Part shown: piece after piece, positions 23,401-35,500 of the stretch
How the letters are laid out: the number at the start of each line of letters is the position of its first letter
How positions within the stretch are numbered: the first letter of the stretch is position 1
Source of the DNA: Anthopleura xanthogrammica
Taxonomy: Eukaryota > Cnidaria > Anthozoa > Actiniaria > Actiniidae
Assembly: GCA_964019055.1 (NCBI GenBank)
Contig: OZ025208.1
Coordinates: 867,501 to 931,500 of the forward strand
Direction of reading: 5' to 3'
Length of the DNA stretch: 64,000 bases
Translations under genes and position numbers: made by a program
Notes under the pieces: model-generated
Told to the model about the DNA's origin: nothing
The model's input: only the letters and a program-made list of their open reading frames with translations
The model's database searches: none

Positions 23401-25403
23401 GACAGCATCAACGGCTTCTGCCTGTTCCTTTAGTCCAAGTTCCCTTACAAACACGTTTTGAAGATCTTTTTTTAGTCGACCCGTTTGGTACCTGACAAAA
23501 CAAAAATTATTTTAGCTTACATCTACAGAATCCCCAATACATTGTTTGAACTCAACCACAAAATAATTTTCTTTTGTTCATTTTGTTATGCCAATGATCA
23601 TGGCTGACACGTATTTAGTCCAATATGTCACTACCATCAAAATGATTGCAAACTACGAGTTTTAAGCGAGTCTAGATTTCAAGGCCCTGTATGGTGTTGC
23701 GTGACAAGTTTCACAATGTGTGTGTCACGGGATAGTTTCTTGTGAAACTTCCCTCGGGACAAAAGTCATTGTTTCAGGAGTAACAATGAGTCTTACTTTT
23801 CGTGAACCTTTCTCATCAAGGAGTTCCGTGACCGTGACAGTGACTTGTCTGAGCATTTTGATTGGACAGATTTTAATTCCGTGTCATGTGCCGTATTGTT
23901 TCATGGTCCTGCAAAATGTATTAGAAAATCATCCTCACGCAACAGTCCAAAATCGGAAGGTTTCCTTACCTTGTCCATAATTGTTCCAAACCATGCAAGG
24001 TCTTCACCCTGATATAGAGTCTTACAGATCCCCCTGTCATGGCAAACACCAGGACTCCAGTCGGGAGAACAAATCCCTTCACCATTTTCAAAAAAGTGTC
24101 AGGATCGTCTTTATATTTGTAAAGTATCCATGCACTACCAGCCACCCAGGCTCCTCTGGAGGCTAGCTTGATGGTTGCCTGAATAGTGATTTCTGTATTA
24201 AGAGAAAGATTTGGCATTTTATTGTTGTCAGCAACTGTCTTTCTCAGTCACACCTGTTAGAGAATTGCTGCAACGAGTCTGTGTATGTTGCTTGTGTGTT
24301 GTAAGTGTGTACCAGACCTAAGCCTTGTAAGAGAAGCATATACAGACTCAGTTGTACATTGCTCATTATCAGCAACTGTCTTTCTTCACGCCTGTTAGAG
24401 AAGAGCTGCAACGAGTCTGTGTATGTTGCCGATGCTGGTGTTGTAAGTGTGTACCAGACCTAAGCCTTATAACACAAGCATAGGCATCAGCAACATATAC
24501 AGACTCAGTTGTGCATTGCTCATTATCAGCAACTGTCTTTCTTCACACCTGTTAGAGAAGAGCTGCAACAAGTCTGTGTATGTTGCTGATGCTAGCTTGT
24601 GTTGTAAGTTAAAACCCAGCCTTCTGTTTGTAGGCTACGTGGCTTCACCTACCTGGATATACGATGACTTGTGTAGTTCTATCTTGATCAATGGCATCTC
24701 GCAATTCTCTTATTTGCTTATCAAATTCGTCCTGTCTAGCGGTACTCTTCGATATCTCTTCCTCCATGCACCACAACTTCAGCTCATTCAAATCCTTGTT
24801 ATCAGACTCAGCTATAGGGGAAGCAAGGCATTCATCTATCTTTCTTTCACAATCCGCCCTTGTCCTAGGACCAGGATCTATTGAACAAAATATACCTAGT
24901 ATAGCTTCTTTTATCTCGCTCCAGTAGTTTTCAAAATCCTCATCGCTAATTTCCATGTTGTTGACATGAGCATATAATGTATTCCGATAGTACTTTATTC
25001 TTGCCATATTTGCTTCTGTGGAATTATCTCTCGGGTCGGCCATGGGTAGCTTGTCCCATCCAGTGACTGGAGCTGTAAGACCACAGATATCTCTCAGCAG
25101 CTGAAACAATAAAGTGATGTCGAAAGATTCGGACTTGACTACAACACCCGGTGGAGGATACAGAATATTCCACTGATGCTGGGTCAGTATTCTCCTTCTT
25201 CTCAAGTTATCTAAGGTACTGACCACAGAAGGATCCCTTAGTTTGTTTGTCAGATCTGTTGGAAGAATTTTTGAGTCGAACAATTCTCTAAGTGCGTGAG
25301 TTCCTCCACAAATCAACAGTCTTGTCAGTTTCATGAACTTCGTTTTCTGAGGAGAAGCCTCCAATCCTTCGCCTAAACGAATAGCAACATTCCCAGCGGC
25401 CAT
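20417..25403 (-). CDS. Fusion gene B: HEPN (DZIP3 type) + TRADD-N-like + four IMPACT domains, 1063 aa
   Basis: Exons on the minus strand: 24653-25403, 23970-24192, 23343-23491 and 20417-22485; the phases match gene A and give 1064 codons with stop. The domain layout is the same. The HEPN motif reads YYRNTLYAHVNN (R140, H146). The TRADD-N-like segment has GGSVRLYIRVKTLHGLEQLW and VDVTICEEDYKRARELL. The four IMPACT units again include one degenerate and three with DDDGE. Compared with gene A by eye, exon 4 differs at about 19 of 690 residues, but exon 1 at about 28 of 250 plus a 4- and a 1-residue indel. Both copies are fully open, so both are probably functional. A good donor (CATCAG|GTAAGT at 26674) suggests a non-coding first exon about 1.3 kb upstream. 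Confidence 0.85.
24215..24630. repeat. Intron 1 minisatellite of gene B
   Basis: Counterpart of the array at 17009-17440, with the same CAGCAACTGTCTTTCTTCAC and GTGTACCAGACCTAAGCC motifs but a shortened first unit. Confidence 0.8.
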
Positions 25404-25907
25404 ATTTGTGTTCAGTCACAGATCAGCACAATATTAATGTCTATGTATCAAGAATAATGGATTGTAATCCATAGACACTAAAACGGATTCAGGGATTGTT
25501 ATTTTTCTGAGAAATGATAAACTCATGAATATTTATGAGTTCTAGGAAATCCCGGTCACTGGGGACTGGGATGTAGTCGGCTCCAGTCTCATTCTATTAT
25601 TATTGATGGGACCGGGACTGTGTAAATAGATGAAGGTAGTACAGCTAGATGTGGTGGAGGGGGGGGGGGTGGGGGGGAGGGGACCTGTTTTTGAAGTCAA
25701 GCCCAGTAATCATGAAAATATAATAATATTAAATTAATTTATTATATGATTATCAATGAAATACCTATATTTCTCTATTTCAAAAATTTGATATTTTCAC
25801 ATGACTGTGAAGATATCATCACTATGGCAACAAACTTCTTACAGCAGAAAAAAACTCCAAAAATCTTTCTTTTCTTTTTCATTGATAATTATATAATAAA
25901 CAGAATA

Positions 25908-26048
25908 TATATTACATGGGCACTTGGAGATACAAATTTTATCTTCTCGTGTTGAAAATCTCTAACTTGTTCACTGTGCTCACTCGTGAGAGATCATTTC
26001 AACACTCGAAGATAAAATTTGTATCTCCGCCCGCCCATGTAATATCCT
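25908..26048. mobile_element. Palindromic MITE upstream of gene B
   Basis: Duplicate of the element at 18703-18842, with arms ACATGGGCACTTGGAGATAC and GTATCTCCGCCCGCCCATGT. It lies about 500 bp upstream of the start codon. Confidence 0.75.
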
Positions 26049-26759
26049 CTATATAATTATTATATTAGTCAAAGCAGCACATACTATCCCTGTCTCTGCT
26101 GTTAACAGTTTAAACAGTGAAACTGAAAATTTGTATTAATAATTTACTCTTCTATAAACAGTATTTACACAGTATTAACTAATAACAATAAATCAATATT
26201 ATCAAGTTATTTCAATATTAGAATATTATCTATTAACAATATTAAATAAAAAGTTATAGTGATGTAATTGTGTTTGTACAAGAATATTTGCCATCACTAT
26301 AATAGTTAACCAAGCAACGAAAACACCTAACAAAAAGTTATTTATTTTAAACTAAAATCACTTGTTTTTGAACTACTACAGATTCACTACTAGTTATCAA
26401 TGTTTTCTTATACATAATGGCTCACAATGTATATAGTAGTTTTTTCTTTAAGTATTAAACCTTCAAAGTAATTCATTTTGTCAATTGTTTTTGAAAAACT
26501 ATTGCACTACTAGTTATCAATGTTTTCTTATACACAATGGCTCACAATGTAGTTTATCTTTTAAGTATTTAACCTTCAAACTCCACAAAAAGTTTATAAT
26601 AACTGTGCTTTCTTCACAGAATGTTCATCAATAATGTTATGTGGAAAGTTGAAGAAATGAATACAGAACTTACCTGATGTTGTGGTGGGTATATCTTGAA
26701 AAAGGCAAATTTTGTGGCAGTTTATTGCTTTGAAAAGTAAAAATGTTTTAAGGGTTGGG

Positions 26760-27069
26760 GTCTGGAATCCAAGATGTGTAATCTGGAATCCAAGATGTGT
26801 AATCTGGAATCAAAGATGTGTAATCTGGAATCCAAGATGTGTAATCTGGAATCCAAGATGTGTAATCTGGAATCCAAGATGTGTAATCTGGAATCCAAGA
26901 TGTGTAATCTGGAATCCAAGATGTGTAATCTGGAATCCAAGTTGTGCAATCTGGAATCCAAGATGTGTAATCTGGAATTCAAGATGTGTAATCTGGAATC
27001 CAAGATGTGTAATCTGGAATCCAAGATGTGTAATCTGGAATCCAGGAAAATTAATCTGGAATCTGGAAT
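26760..27069. repeat. 21-bp minisatellite, about 14 copies
   Basis: Perfect to near-perfect repeats of TCTGGAATCCAAGATGTGTAA. As 21 is a multiple of three, several frames stay open on both strands (123, 124 and 114 codons). It lies between IMPACT gene 2 and the unit 2 border. There are no spacers, so it is not a CRISPR array. Confidence 0.95.
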
Positions 27070-27213
27070 ACCAGTTATTTTAAGTTTTCCACACAAAACA
27101 ATAACAATAGTAATGTAACTGGCATCGTTTTACTTAAAGTTTTTTAACTTTTATCGCCGTATTTTAGTTATCAGAACCACCGGTCATTAGCTACAAAACT
27201 AATATTGAATCAT

Positions 27214-28386
27214 CTAGTGTTTTTTAGTTTTTCCTTTTTCTTTGGCATCTTTGCCTTCAATGATCCCTTCTGTTTGAAGCAACGTCTTTGCACACTCATT
27301 AATGTGCTGGAATCTCTCAGCTCCTAGTTTAATATTCCCACGCCAACGAGTGACAATAACAATAACATTGCTGGCGTTTGATGTTTGCAGTAAATAAAGA
27401 AGCCTTCCTCCTGCTGCACTCTCACCATCATCATCATAATCCTCTATATACACGTTCTTTTCTGCATTAAAAATCCTATACGCCCAGATATTATAAGTTG
27501 CTTTTGCAACTTTACGATCTTCTTTGAGTTTGGCCAAGACTTGTTCGACTTGGTGTTTAGATGTGATGACGGCAAGGTGGGCTTGGAATGTGCTCTTGCG
27601 GTCTGTTATCATTCCTGCCCCATGTGATATTTCAGGGCAGGTGGATTCTACGCGTTCATCCTCGGCGTCTTCTTGACCATCCTCTTCTTCAGCTGATTCT
27701 GCTTCACTCGTGTCTTCATCTTGAGGCACTGAAACATAACCGACAGAGAAAGACTGATTGAAAGTGATAGTTATAAATTGCAGCAATATTACACTCGACT
27801 CCCTCTCTCACCTCTGGGATCTCAGGTTTGATTCCTGGACAAGGAATGAACACATTAAACTCCAATTCAATTGTGAGTTAGCCGTGTCCTGACTTAGGGG
27901 GAAAATACTATTGTTGTGCCTCCTGTCAAGGCTGCCATCACGTGATGGTGCAAAGCCTCTATTGAATTTTTTTTTTCCTGACTTACATTTACTTTTCTTC
28001 TCCCTTTCTGTGATGGCCTTCGTTTCCACAAATTCCCTAAGTATTTCAACCCATGCATCCAGTATTCCTATACCATTGCCTTTATTTTCTTTCAACTTCT
28101 TGCCGAATCTTTCATTCACCTCTGCTACTTCATCCTCCGTCATCCATGTTGAATACAGATCAAATACAGGAGGTTTTTCTGGGTACTTGTCAGGGAGAGA
28201 AAAGCGAATCGATGCTGAGTAATCCTGATCTGTATCTACAGCCCAGATTTCGTATTTTAGACCTGTTTCATCGACAATCTCCTTGGTGCATCGCTTAAAA
28301 AGCTCCTCATAGAACGAGGCAATGGATTCGATTTCTTGGCTATGTTTATTTACGTTGTCTTTCGGATCGTCTCCTTCGTCAGACAT
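27214..28386 (-). CDS. IMPACT-like protein, second copy (RWD + IMPACT domain), about 304 aa
   Basis: Two exons on the minus strand, 27987-28386 and 27214-27728, spliced in the same phase as IMPACT gene 1. Exon 1 encodes an RWD domain (EIESIASFYEELF, SLPDKYPEKPPVFDLYSTWM). Exon 2 has an acidic linker, then an IMPACT domain: HGAGMITDRKSTFQAHLAVI, AYRIFNAEKNVYIEDYDDDG, GRLLYLLQTSNASN and VTRWRGNIKLGAERFQHINE, with a KEKGKTKKH tail. The RWYGG signature of gene 1 has become RWRGN, while DDDGE is kept. Phrases such as QAHLAVITSKHQVEQVLAKL and VAKATYNIWAYRIF are closer to the repeats in genes A and B than gene 1 is. This gene, or its ancestor, is therefore the likelier donor of those repeats (inference). 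Confidence 0.88.
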
Positions 28387-29621
28387 CTTGTATAATAGTC
28401 TAGTAATCTCTAGTAATACAGTTAGTAATAGTATTCTTAAATACGAGTTTAAAACCTCGTAAAGCTTTATTTCTGAGAAAATGACGTCATCGTGTACTTC
28501 CAGGAAAAACCCATTCTCGTTCCCAGACCCTTCTCATTAGGCAAGGGAAAAAGGAAACCCAACTGACCGGAACCCAAATCTTGCAGATAGTCGATCATAA
28601 ATTTATGTCTCTGAAAGTTTGAAAAAGAAAAATCAAGATATAAGGACTGCCTTAAAGCCAAAAAGGTTTTGAATTATCAATCCGTTTGGACCTGTTATGG
28701 CAAATGTTTTATAAAGAATCTTGCGGCCAGGTCGTCAGAGCGCATGCTCTATCTCGGGATCGCTGACAATAAAATGCTGGCTCAACCTTTCTAACGGCTT
28801 GTTTACGACTTCTATTTGCAAAAGTTTATATGTTCGACAAATGAAAATAGGATTTGATTCAAGATTCGAAGATATATAACCGTTGTAGTCGATTTGGCTT
28901 GCTTGGTTTCCGTTGGTATGTTTGTTTATCCTATTAACCGATCAGAGTTCGTTGCTATGTTATTATCAACAACCCAGGGCCTACGATTTTTCGTTAGAAA
29001 GATGAGAAGGCTCTGGGTACGAGAATGGGAAAACTTACTTCACATCAGTAGTGAGAGACTGGAATCTAGTCAAACCCACATCTTCTCGGCCAATACTCCA
29101 GTTTCGCATTCGATGCAAACCGCTGTTTTTGAAGACCACAGACTCATTTGCACAGGCTTAGCCTCGTTTATAAGTCATATATTCAAATACACCATTAAAA
29201 GTCCGTGGGATTGGTATTATTACAGGAATTTTCTATATGAGGGGTGCACTATTTTTAATCTCCTCCCCCTGCCCCCTCCTCTACCCCGCATCCATTTTTA
29301 GTGTCGGTCGTCACGCAAAAATAGCTGCGGGATCGCGTTGTTTGTGCTTGAGTTTGTGGACGTCCCAGCTCACCTGGAGGGGGATGGGCTTCGTTTTAAA
29401 AGGAAATGTGCGTTAGCTGACTAGCTTCGTAGAGCTTCGTAGAGCCGTGATTTTATTGACGCGGGTATATCTAAAATCATTTTTTAAATGTAGTTAACTT
29501 TGCGTGTCCTTGTTGCTTTATAGTGTCTCAATTGTGGCGAGTACCTACGACGCGCTTAGCCTTTTTTCCTTCCATGCGCCATACATCCTTTTGGTCATTT
29601 TGTATACCATATAAAGCTGCA

Positions 29622-29962
29622 TCTACACGAGCAATTTTTCCTTGACAAGTATCCTCGACAATTTTTATTGCTCGCTAAGAAGATTAGCAAGTTTTCCTTG
29701 ACAATTTTTTACTGACAAGGTTTCCTTGCTCGTGTAGATGAAGAACAAGTTTTCCTTGAACATTTTCGATCAGTAAAGTAACAGGCTGAGAACTAATCTC
29801 ATTATTATTCCTTGCTACATTTTCCTTGTTGTCCGTCTACACGAGCAAATTTCATCCTTGACAAAGAAAAGCTAGCATGCTAATATTCCTCCATCTACAC
29901 GAACAATTTTTCCTTGTCAAGGAAAATGTTTCAAGGAAAAATTGCTCGTATAGATGGGGCCT
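29622..29962. mobile_element. MITE with CATCTACACGAGCAATTTTTCCTTG ends
   Basis: Left end GCATCTACACGAGCAATTTTTCCTTGACAAG; right end CAAGGAAAAATTGCTCGTATAGATGGGGCC. The interior carries further sub-repeats of CTACACGAGCAA in both orientations. About 340 bp, no coding capacity. Confidence 0.8.
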
Positions 29963-31655
29963 AAGGCACTAAGCTTTTTCTTTGGCTTCCTGTGTTTCAT
30001 CTCTTCCGTGTGGTCATTGAATGCAGGTTTGCCGGTCTCAACAACTGATTTTGTTCGCGACAGCCGGGCCTGCGTTGTGCAGGATTTTTTATGTAATGAT
30101 TTAAATACTTTAAGGTGACTGGGTACTTTTGGAAAAAAAAACTTTTTTTAAACTACGATATTTTAAAGTGAAATTTAATGCTGATTCCGAATATGAAAAG
30201 AAAACGAGGAGTCCCGAGCTCGTTTTCGAGATAATCAGCATTTAATGGATGCCTACGAGCGAGTTTTGAAGCAAAAAAGCGTCACAGGAAATGATCAAGA
30301 AAAAAATTACGACTCATAAGATAATAGTTCTTTGCAGACTATATCATGCACAAATGCCAGCTAGTGAATCATTCTACAATACCACATGGATATTTTATTT
30401 TAGTATGAAATAGAAAATTAATAGAGTCCCGTGCAAAATTTTAGGGTTTTGCGCTGTTGAAGTTCAAAACGTGTATGGTTCCTCAATAAAAGTTCGCATT
30501 TTATTCAGCGGTTTTTGTGCGCGCGCACATCGTGGGCTCAAATCGAGCGTTCAAAAGTAGGCTTTTAAGATAGGACCTTAAAATACAACAGAAGGAAAGC
30601 ACCGCTAGTTGATTTAGAATTATACATAAGTAGAATTATAATAGAATTATACATAAGATATCACTAGTTTAGATGATGCTTCTTGCCTTATTTGTGCCAA
30701 CTGGCAGAATATTCAATATAGTTATCATAAACGTATTTTAGCCTTAATATGTTAAGTATACATTAACGAAGCACCAGCTTCAATAGTTAATCTGTTTACT
30801 AGAAAAGTTACTACTAGACCTACACGTACAACTGATCAATTCAATATTATGTGTCCCAGGTCTGAATTTGGGTTGCAGTTCTTACATACAAGCACCTATC
30901 ATTTTGAAATTTTACCTACATACTGTATGAAAAATGATGTATATTTCATTGAAATCGGAGTTACCATAGCAACGAAAGAGCCATGCCAAGTCGGAGTATA
31001 TGTTTTTTTTTCTTTTGAAAACGAGTGAAATTGATATGCAGGAATCATGAAGAGCCTCAAGATTCTAGACTCTATAAACAATATATATTCTAGATTCTTG
31101 AACGGAGATACAAAGAAGATATTGAACTTTGGTTTATATATATATATATTATTTATGAACTTTGTTAAAGCAAAAAGGGTATTAGAAATCTTCAAGAATG
31201 TATTTGCATTTTTAAAAACTCGAAATCTTTATTCTTGTAAATTCTAGTGCACAATAGATTTCTACACAATAAAAGGGGCTTAGTAAGCTACACCCTTTTT
31301 CTGTTAACAAATCTCATGGTGATATGGAGCACGCTTTTGTCTAGAATTTTCGCCCTATATCATGGTCAAAATATTAGCTAACTGTAATGTTTTTATACAC
31401 ACAGGTTGGTGAGAATATAGCGATCACGAAATGTCGGAAGGCGCGACCTGATATCCAAGTCTTTCTCCATGCGGGGCGCAGTTCGCTACTAACTTGGTTT
31501 AACTCTGGTAAGTAGACGCAATATTGAGACTCGCATTGCAATCGAACATGCAATAATAAGTTGCTTTGAAAGTAAATCGCTGGTCTTCAATCGCATCAAC
31601 CTTAACGTCAATATGTATATATATCAGAGTGCTTCGAAAAAACTTCAATCTGCAG

Positions 31656-31700
31656 GAAAGCAAGGGTGGCGTAGCGGTGAGAGCGCTGGCCTTTATACAT
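31656..31700 (+). repeat. tRNA-like head fragment
   Basis: AAGGGTGGCGTAGCGGTGAG AGCGCTGGCC resembles the A-box half of the tandem units at 58.5-60.3 kb. No B box follows, so it is a truncated tRNA-derived repeat, not a tRNA gene. Confidence 0.5.
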
Positions 31701-32096
31701 GCGCGATAATGACTTCTCAATTTGTGTCATTCAGTGATTATTTGATAAAGCCTTTCCTTTAGCTTACTGAGGTCTAAGCCTTAGCGATGTCCCAAAATGG
31801 ATACCCGGAAGTGAAACGCATTCTGCTGCGTTGTTCCAGGATCTTCTTGTATCAAACTATGTAAATGCGACACTCACTTATATTTCTTGTCATGACGCAA
31901 ATGAAATCCGTGTTTAGTTAACCTTTCATAAATGTCAATAATGAACTTTGGTCATTTGTAGCAATATCTACTAGCTAATCCTTCTTTATTGGTTTTCTTC
32001 CTCAAACTGTTGGCGATCCAAAGTAATCTAGCTCGATTTTGTATAAATCAACATATTTAGAAAGTTTAATTAGCCTAGTATACCATCTGTGTAGAC

Positions 32097-32224
32097 GCCT
32101 TTCACGTGACGTCAAAGCAGCTCAATTTGGAGGACAAAACAAAAGAATTTCAATCTTCTGAAAATTGGAAACCTATATTGTTTTGTCCTCTAAATTGAGC
32201 TGCGTTCCGACGTGCTGCAAGGGG
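32097..32224. mobile_element. CAGCTCAATTTGGAGGACAAAACA-family hairpin MITE, copy 3
   Basis: Well preserved copy: GACGTCAAAGCAGCTCAATT TGGAGGACAAAAC on the left, inverted as GTTTTGTCCTCTAAATTGAG CTGCGTTCCGACG on the right, about 300 bp upstream of gene C. Confidence 0.85.
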
Positions 32225-32532
32225 TCTATAGTGGCTTACGTAGTCTGTTATCCTGCCAACCAATAATAAATATGACAACTTCCTATATTCACCGCCAAAT
32301 TTCGGTTTAATCCGTTCTGTGAAATATTGACTATATGGAGAAAGAGTTGTAATTGAGGATTTGGAAAAGTTAAATAGTGTAATGTTATTAGTTGTTTGAT
32401 CGTGCATGACCGGGGGTCACTGGGTGATTTCAGTAAAAACTCCGCTTGTCAGAAGTAAATACTGAAAGAGTCACTAGTACTCGGCAAAGACAGATTCGAA
32501 TGGAGGCGTGATGAGTTAGTTCAGTGCTGACT

Positions 32533-35500
32533 ATGGCAGCCAACGATTCGAGTTTTCAAAATGCCTTGGGATACTCTCCTGCGCAGGCAAGATTTTCGAA
32601 GCTTACGAAACTCCTGATAGGTGGAGGAACAACTGTTTTTCGAGAACTATTCGACCATATTTACCCTCCAGAAACCTTGGTAGAGAAGTTAAGGGATACG
32701 GATGGAGACGAATACAAAATATTACAGAGAATGCGACGCAACAATATACTAGTTAGGAGACAGTGGGAACTACTTTTTCCTACGACCGGCCCTGGCAGTG
32801 TAACTTCCAAATTATTCGACATTACGCTTCTCTATAAACTGTTCGCAGATTTTTGCGATCTTTTTCTAGAGACAAATCGTTTGCCCAAGATATTTTCTGA
32901 AGAACTGTTAGCAAACTTGAAAAGAATGAAAGACTATCGTAATGAAGTATATGCTCATGTCAACATAATGGAAATTAGCGAAGAGGAGTTTGAAAAATTG
33001 TGGAAAGAAATTAAAGATGTTTTATTGGAAATCGTAAAGTGCTACGATCCCGAGATTACTTCGGAGTATGAAAGAGCCATCGACAACCTATACGAGGCGC
33101 CTATCAAGGGATATCCGGGTGAGTGTATTCCAATTAATTATTTCAGTAAATATACAACTATGATAACTACCTCTTTTATCAATTACATATTGAGATATTT
33201 ATATCTATCATTTTCAGATGTTGTTGTACGATGTAGTATAAGAGTGGTAGCTACGAAAAAAACCATCGAAGGGAGCGAATCCTTCATGAAACGTCTCTTC
33301 AAAGACAAAAGTAACTTGACGAAAGTACTGGATCTTCAAAATGTTTTCCCCGAGGGTGTCGTACTGGTCGATGTAAAGGGTCGAACTTCAACTGACTTAG
33401 TCCTATGGGCAGTTGAATTGTTTCCACTTGATGAATTTTGGGAAAGGTAAATAAATGTACCTATCTGTTAAAGTGCACCTAACCCCTGATACAATACTTT
33501 CTGCATCAATTCTACATGAAGTGACTAGTTGGATGGTAAAATATTTCTTCATTTGAGTGTTGCGTCTTTAAGATATGAAGGTTTATACTTTAATATGTTA
33601 ATGACCGTGACGTCACCCCAGGCTTTTGAGTTTATTTGTTTTACATATAATACTAAACACTGGCCATTATGAGACACCAAAATTTACTGTAAACATTGTG
33701 GAAACCAGGAGTATAATGATGATGCTTTTTAAATACTTTTTCTGTGAACCTGTTAAAGTTTGTATATTAAATGAAGCCTGGGGTGACGTCACGGTCATTT
33801 ACATATCGTAAGTATAAACCTTCATAACTTAAAGACGCAACACTCAAATGAAGAAATATTTGACCATTCAACTAGTCACTTCATGTAGAATCGATGCAGA
33901 AAGTATTGTATCAGGGGTTAGGTGCACTTTAATAGTTAATGTGGTGCAAAAGAATGGTCGATTTGTGCATTTTTGGTTAAAGGCACCAAACTTGGCATTT
34001 CAGCTAAGAGCCCACCTCGATTTCATTCAGGGGGAGGTAAATTTGGTACTCAGGGGGAAGGGGGAAGACAAAAATGTTTACTAAGTTTTAAACTTTATTA
34101 TATCTTATCAAATCAGCACTAAACTTGAGATATTCAGAACTTAAAATATATAAGCTTTTTTTTAAAATGTAATTCTGGTAAGTTTAGTGCTAATTTGATA
34201 AGATGATAACAAAATTTAAAAAATTGCAAGCATTTTTGCCCTCCCCCTCCCCCTGAGTACCAAATTTGCCTCCCCCTGGTATTTTTCATTAGTTCTTCTC
34301 GAACGGTGGTATTTCCCATACAAAATGGATAAATCAGCCATCAAAACTAATTCTTTCGATTTTGGACTCCATTTTCTCGTATATGCCTGGTTACCAAGCC
34401 TTCGATTGATATGATGTCGTTCGAACATCGGGGGGAAAATCCCGACAGTTCGGACTCTTTTGAAAACAGTTGTAATGCTTATACAAAATAAATATTTTTT
34501 TTGTTTTAGATATGAAAAGGATGAGCTGAAGGAAGCGCTTAAGAAAATATTTACGAAAAGAGTCCAGAAAATGGCTAAAGATGAAAATTTAGAACTAGTC
34601 TCTTTCGATGTCACTGTCGAAAAAAGGGATTATGAAGAAGCGCGAAATTATCTGCTTTCCACCTCATTTTCAGGTAAGCATTAACCAATCTCTCAACATT
34701 TATGATTAATACGAATCCACATATCCACCCGCCTACTCGCCACTGACATTCAACCACTTTTATAACATATTGCGATTTTGATCCGCCAATATAAACGTAT
34801 AAAATCGAAATATCTTTTGTATCGCGATTCTCCCGATCAAACTTATAGGAGAATCGCGATACACCTACTTAGTATCTTCTTACTATTTCTGCTTGCTTGG
34901 ATACACTTTTATACATGTGTGTATGTATGTCTAATTCAATTTTAAAACATCGCTGAATTGTTTTAATTATTTTAATTGTTTACCAACAAACTTCACTGTA
35001 GGCTCTCTAAGGATTAAGGGATATATGTCCAAGTCGTAGAATTTTCAAGCATACAGCGAGTTTCTTATTGTAATAATGCCACAGTGAAATAAGTTTCATG
35101 ATTCCGCTCTCATGCAAAGCTTTAGGTTTTAGGCTTTTTTAGCGACAGCTATTTCAAAAAAGGTTGTTGAAGGTTTTGTTACATGTTGCATATTGCATAC
35201 CAAGACCGAAATGCAGTATGGGTGATGGTAATTTAAGTACCCAAAGGTCACAACAATGTTTTCTTCTGTGCAAACATAATTTACATGTGAACATAATACA
35301 ATTCAAGCTTGGTAAGCAACATGCAACATGCAACATGCAACATGCAACATGCAACATGCAACATGCAACATGCAACATGCAACATGCAACATGCAACATG
35401 CAACATGCAACATGCAACATGCAACATGCAACATCATACATGCAACATGCAACATGCAACATGCAACATGCAACATACAACATGCAACATGCAACACGCA

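Larger units (their letters stand above)
19371..26700. repeat. Tandem segmental duplication, unit 2 (contains fusion gene B)
   Basis: Second direct copy of the unit holding gene A. Similarity starts at CATCCTTGTTTTAATTCGCTGC and ends around GTTGTGGTGGGTATATC. It lacks the SINE and one copy of the 3'-flank MITE unit, and has a short internal duplication near 26400-26560. Confidence 0.9.
28387..32532. other. 4.1-kb intergenic region between divergent IMPACT gene 2 and fusion gene C
   Basis: I see no convincing exon. An open frame at 28894-29301 has no recognisable domain. Contents: a MITE at 29622-29962, a tRNA-like fragment near 31656-31700, a hairpin MITE at 32097-32224, and otherwise AT-rich single-copy DNA. 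It must hold the promoters of both flanking genes; no TATA box stands out. Confidence 0.6.

Noticed and set aside
26760..27069. Possible CRISPR array
   Set aside because: Units are contiguous 21-bp repeats with no unique spacers, and the genome is eukaryotic.
28894..29301. 135-codon frame in the intergenic region before gene C
   Set aside because: No recognisable domain and a Pro/Leu-rich random end; kept only as a possibility without support.
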